Source: Belliella pelovolcani (GTDB lineage Bacteria > Bacteroidota > Bacteroidia > Cytophagales > Cyclobacteriaceae). Taken from it: a stretch of 64,000 nucleotides of DNA. This document shows, one piece after another, positions 63,026 to 64,000 of this stretch (positions are counted from its first letter, which is position 1; each line of letters starts with the position of its first letter). The notes under the pieces were generated by a model. The model saw only the letters and a list, made by a program, of their open reading frames with translations, was not told the DNA's origin and ran no database searches. The position numbers and the translations under genes are program-made. The stretch lies in assembly GCF_900156785.1 (NCBI RefSeq), contig NZ_FTOP01000002.1, forward strand, positions 310,001 to 374,000. Direction: 5' to 3'.

Positions 63026-64000
63026 CTATATCACTTGAAATCCATGCACATAAGGATCATCATCATCCAGTATGATCGTATTGTAGCCATAGACTTTTGC
63101 CCAACCTTCTATGCTTGGGATGATAGCTGGTCTGCCCGCAATTTCAGTGACTTCTTCAATTCTTCCGGTAAATTTAGATCCAATAAAACTCTCGTGGATG
63201 AATTCATCACCAGGCTTCAGCCAACCCTTGGCAAACCACTGTGCCATTCTTGCCGAGGTTCCAGTTCCGCATGGAGAGCGGTCTATGGCTTTTTCACCAT
63301 AAAAAACTGCATTTCTGGCAGTACTTGAGGCATCTATGGTCTCACCTGTCCACAGCACATGTGTCAAGCCTTTGATCTGAGGATGTTCGGGATGCACAAA
63401 CTCATACTTTTCATTCATCTTTTGACGAAGATTTCTTGCCATAGAGATCAGCTGTTCTGCTTTGAAATGCTGAAGCCCGGCAAAATTTTCCTGAGGATCT
63501 ACAATACAATAGAAATTGCCCCCATAGGCCACATCTACCGTAAGCTTACCCAGTTCATCAGTTTCAATCTCCAATCCTTCCGCTGCAAGGAAGCTCTTTA
63601 CATTTGTCAGTTTTACCGAAGTTACTTTTTTACCTTCCTGCTTGTATTTCACCAAAACCAACCCTGCGGGGGCTTCCATTCTCAGGAAACCTGGTGTTTT
63701 GGGCTGGATCAATCCCTCCTCTATGGCTACAGTGATTGTTCCGATAGTTCCATGTCCACACATAGGCAAGCAACCTGATGTTTCTATAAAAAGGACTGCA
63801 AAATCATTTTCAGGATCATGTGGAGGAAAAAGCATAGATCCGGACATCATATCGTGTCCCCTAGGTTCAAACATCAGCCCTGTCCGGATCCAATCTAGGT
63901 TTTCCAGGAAGAACTTCCTTTTTTCCAACATAGTATCACCTTGTAGAAACGGAACTCCGCCGGCTACTACTCTCACCGGATTGCCACAAGTATGGGCATC
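63026..64000 (-). CDS. 4-hydroxyproline 2-epimerase-type protein (5' end outside window)
   Basis: Proline-racemase family. The frame is open to base 64000 and reads DAHTCGNPVRVVAGGVPF at its visible start, so only a few N-terminal residues are missing (about 325 of ~333 visible). Both catalytic cysteines are present: CGHGTIGT near visible residue 81 and SPCGTGTSARMAQ near 243, which separates epimerases from the dehydratases that have Ser or Thr. Converts trans-4-hydroxy-L-proline to the cis-D form, the first step of collagen-derived hydroxyproline use. Proline racemase is an alternative. The ATG/GTG at 63976 is internal. Confidence 0.9.
   Translation of the reverse strand, partial: DAHTCGNPVRVVAGGVPFLQGDTMLEKRKFFLENLDWIRTGLMFEPRGHDMMSGSMLFPPHDPENDFAVLFIETSGCLPMCGHGTIGTITVAIEEGLIQPKTPGFLRMEAPAGLVLVKYKQEGKKVTSVKLTNVKSFLAAEGLEIETDELGKLTVDVAYGGNFYCIVDPQENFAGLQHFKAEQLISMARNLRQKMNEKYEFVHPEHPQIKGLTHVLWTGETIDASSTARNAVFYGEKAIDRSPCGTGTSARMAQWFAKGWLKPGDEFIHESFIGSKFTGRIEEVTEIAGRPAIIPSIEGWAKVYGYNTIILDDDDPYVHGFQVI

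Overview
The window is ordinary chromosomal DNA of a Bacteroidota bacterium, most likely order Cytophagales and close to Algoriphagus or Cyclobacteriaceae. The pointers are: TAnnTTTG-type promoters with an upstream TTG, almost no Shine-Dalgarno sites, short N-terminal lipoprotein signals (LLFSC, FFSC), Bacteroidota-type small proteins, an extended ribosomal protein S16, and DUF3810, LytTR and Reg_prop proteins. The genus is inference. I see no prophage, CRISPR array, intact insertion sequence or defence island. The accessory parts are a lipoprotein trio, a polyketide locus and several families of short dispersed repeats.

Layout. 0-3.5 kb: the 3' end of acs, then a cNMP/CBS/DUF294 protein overlapping a DnaQ-like exonuclease. 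3.5-7.6 kb: AT-rich DNA with three secreted lipoproteins, two of which share a cysteine-bearing domain and two a promoter-proximal segment, plus paired palindromes and many terminators. 7.6-18.8 kb: glyS, guaB, a LytTR regulator with a Reg_prop sensor kinase, an M16 protease and rlmH. 18.9-23.7 kb: fasciclin protein, YcxB-like protein, small membrane protein, Fur-family repressor, large metzincin. 23.8-27.7 kb: FAD oxidoreductase, UbiA prenyltransferase, type III polyketide synthase and methyltransferase, which look like a small biosynthetic locus. 27.7-32.1 kb: MscS channel; a minus-strand operon (secreted CxxC protein, CobW GTPase, small protein) behind a palindrome that sits on its promoter; metK.

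32.1-41.5 kb: small proteins, tRNA-Arg(CCT), the rpsP-rimM-trmD-rplS operon, a degenerate M23 protein, gltX, a small acidic/basic protein, a beta-barrel protein, a NifU-type iron-sulfur carrier and a DUF3810 metalloprotease. 41.5-51.2 kb: EamA transporter, dusB, CPBP protease, DUF2007, cdsA, glutamate dehydrogenase, psd, a DUF2520 protein, pirin and acyl-ACP desaturase. cdsA and psd serve phospholipid synthesis. 51.2-64 kb: beta-propeller lipoprotein, M19 dipeptidase, 7TM hybrid kinase, coiled-coil protein, clpB, endonuclease, then a D-amino-acid-type dehydrogenase and a hydroxyproline-type epimerase cut by the window end.

The best candidates for something new are: (1) the polyketide synthase/methyltransferase/UbiA/flavoprotein locus at 23.8-27.7 kb; (2) the palindromic operator overlapping the -33 element of the CobW operon at 30.6 kb; (3) the lipoprotein family at 4.1-7.3 kb; and (4) the non-coding repeats: a 140-145 bp element with inverted ends in two copies, a four-heptamer GTACNAA element in three copies, two paired-palindrome elements and the GGAACGC family.
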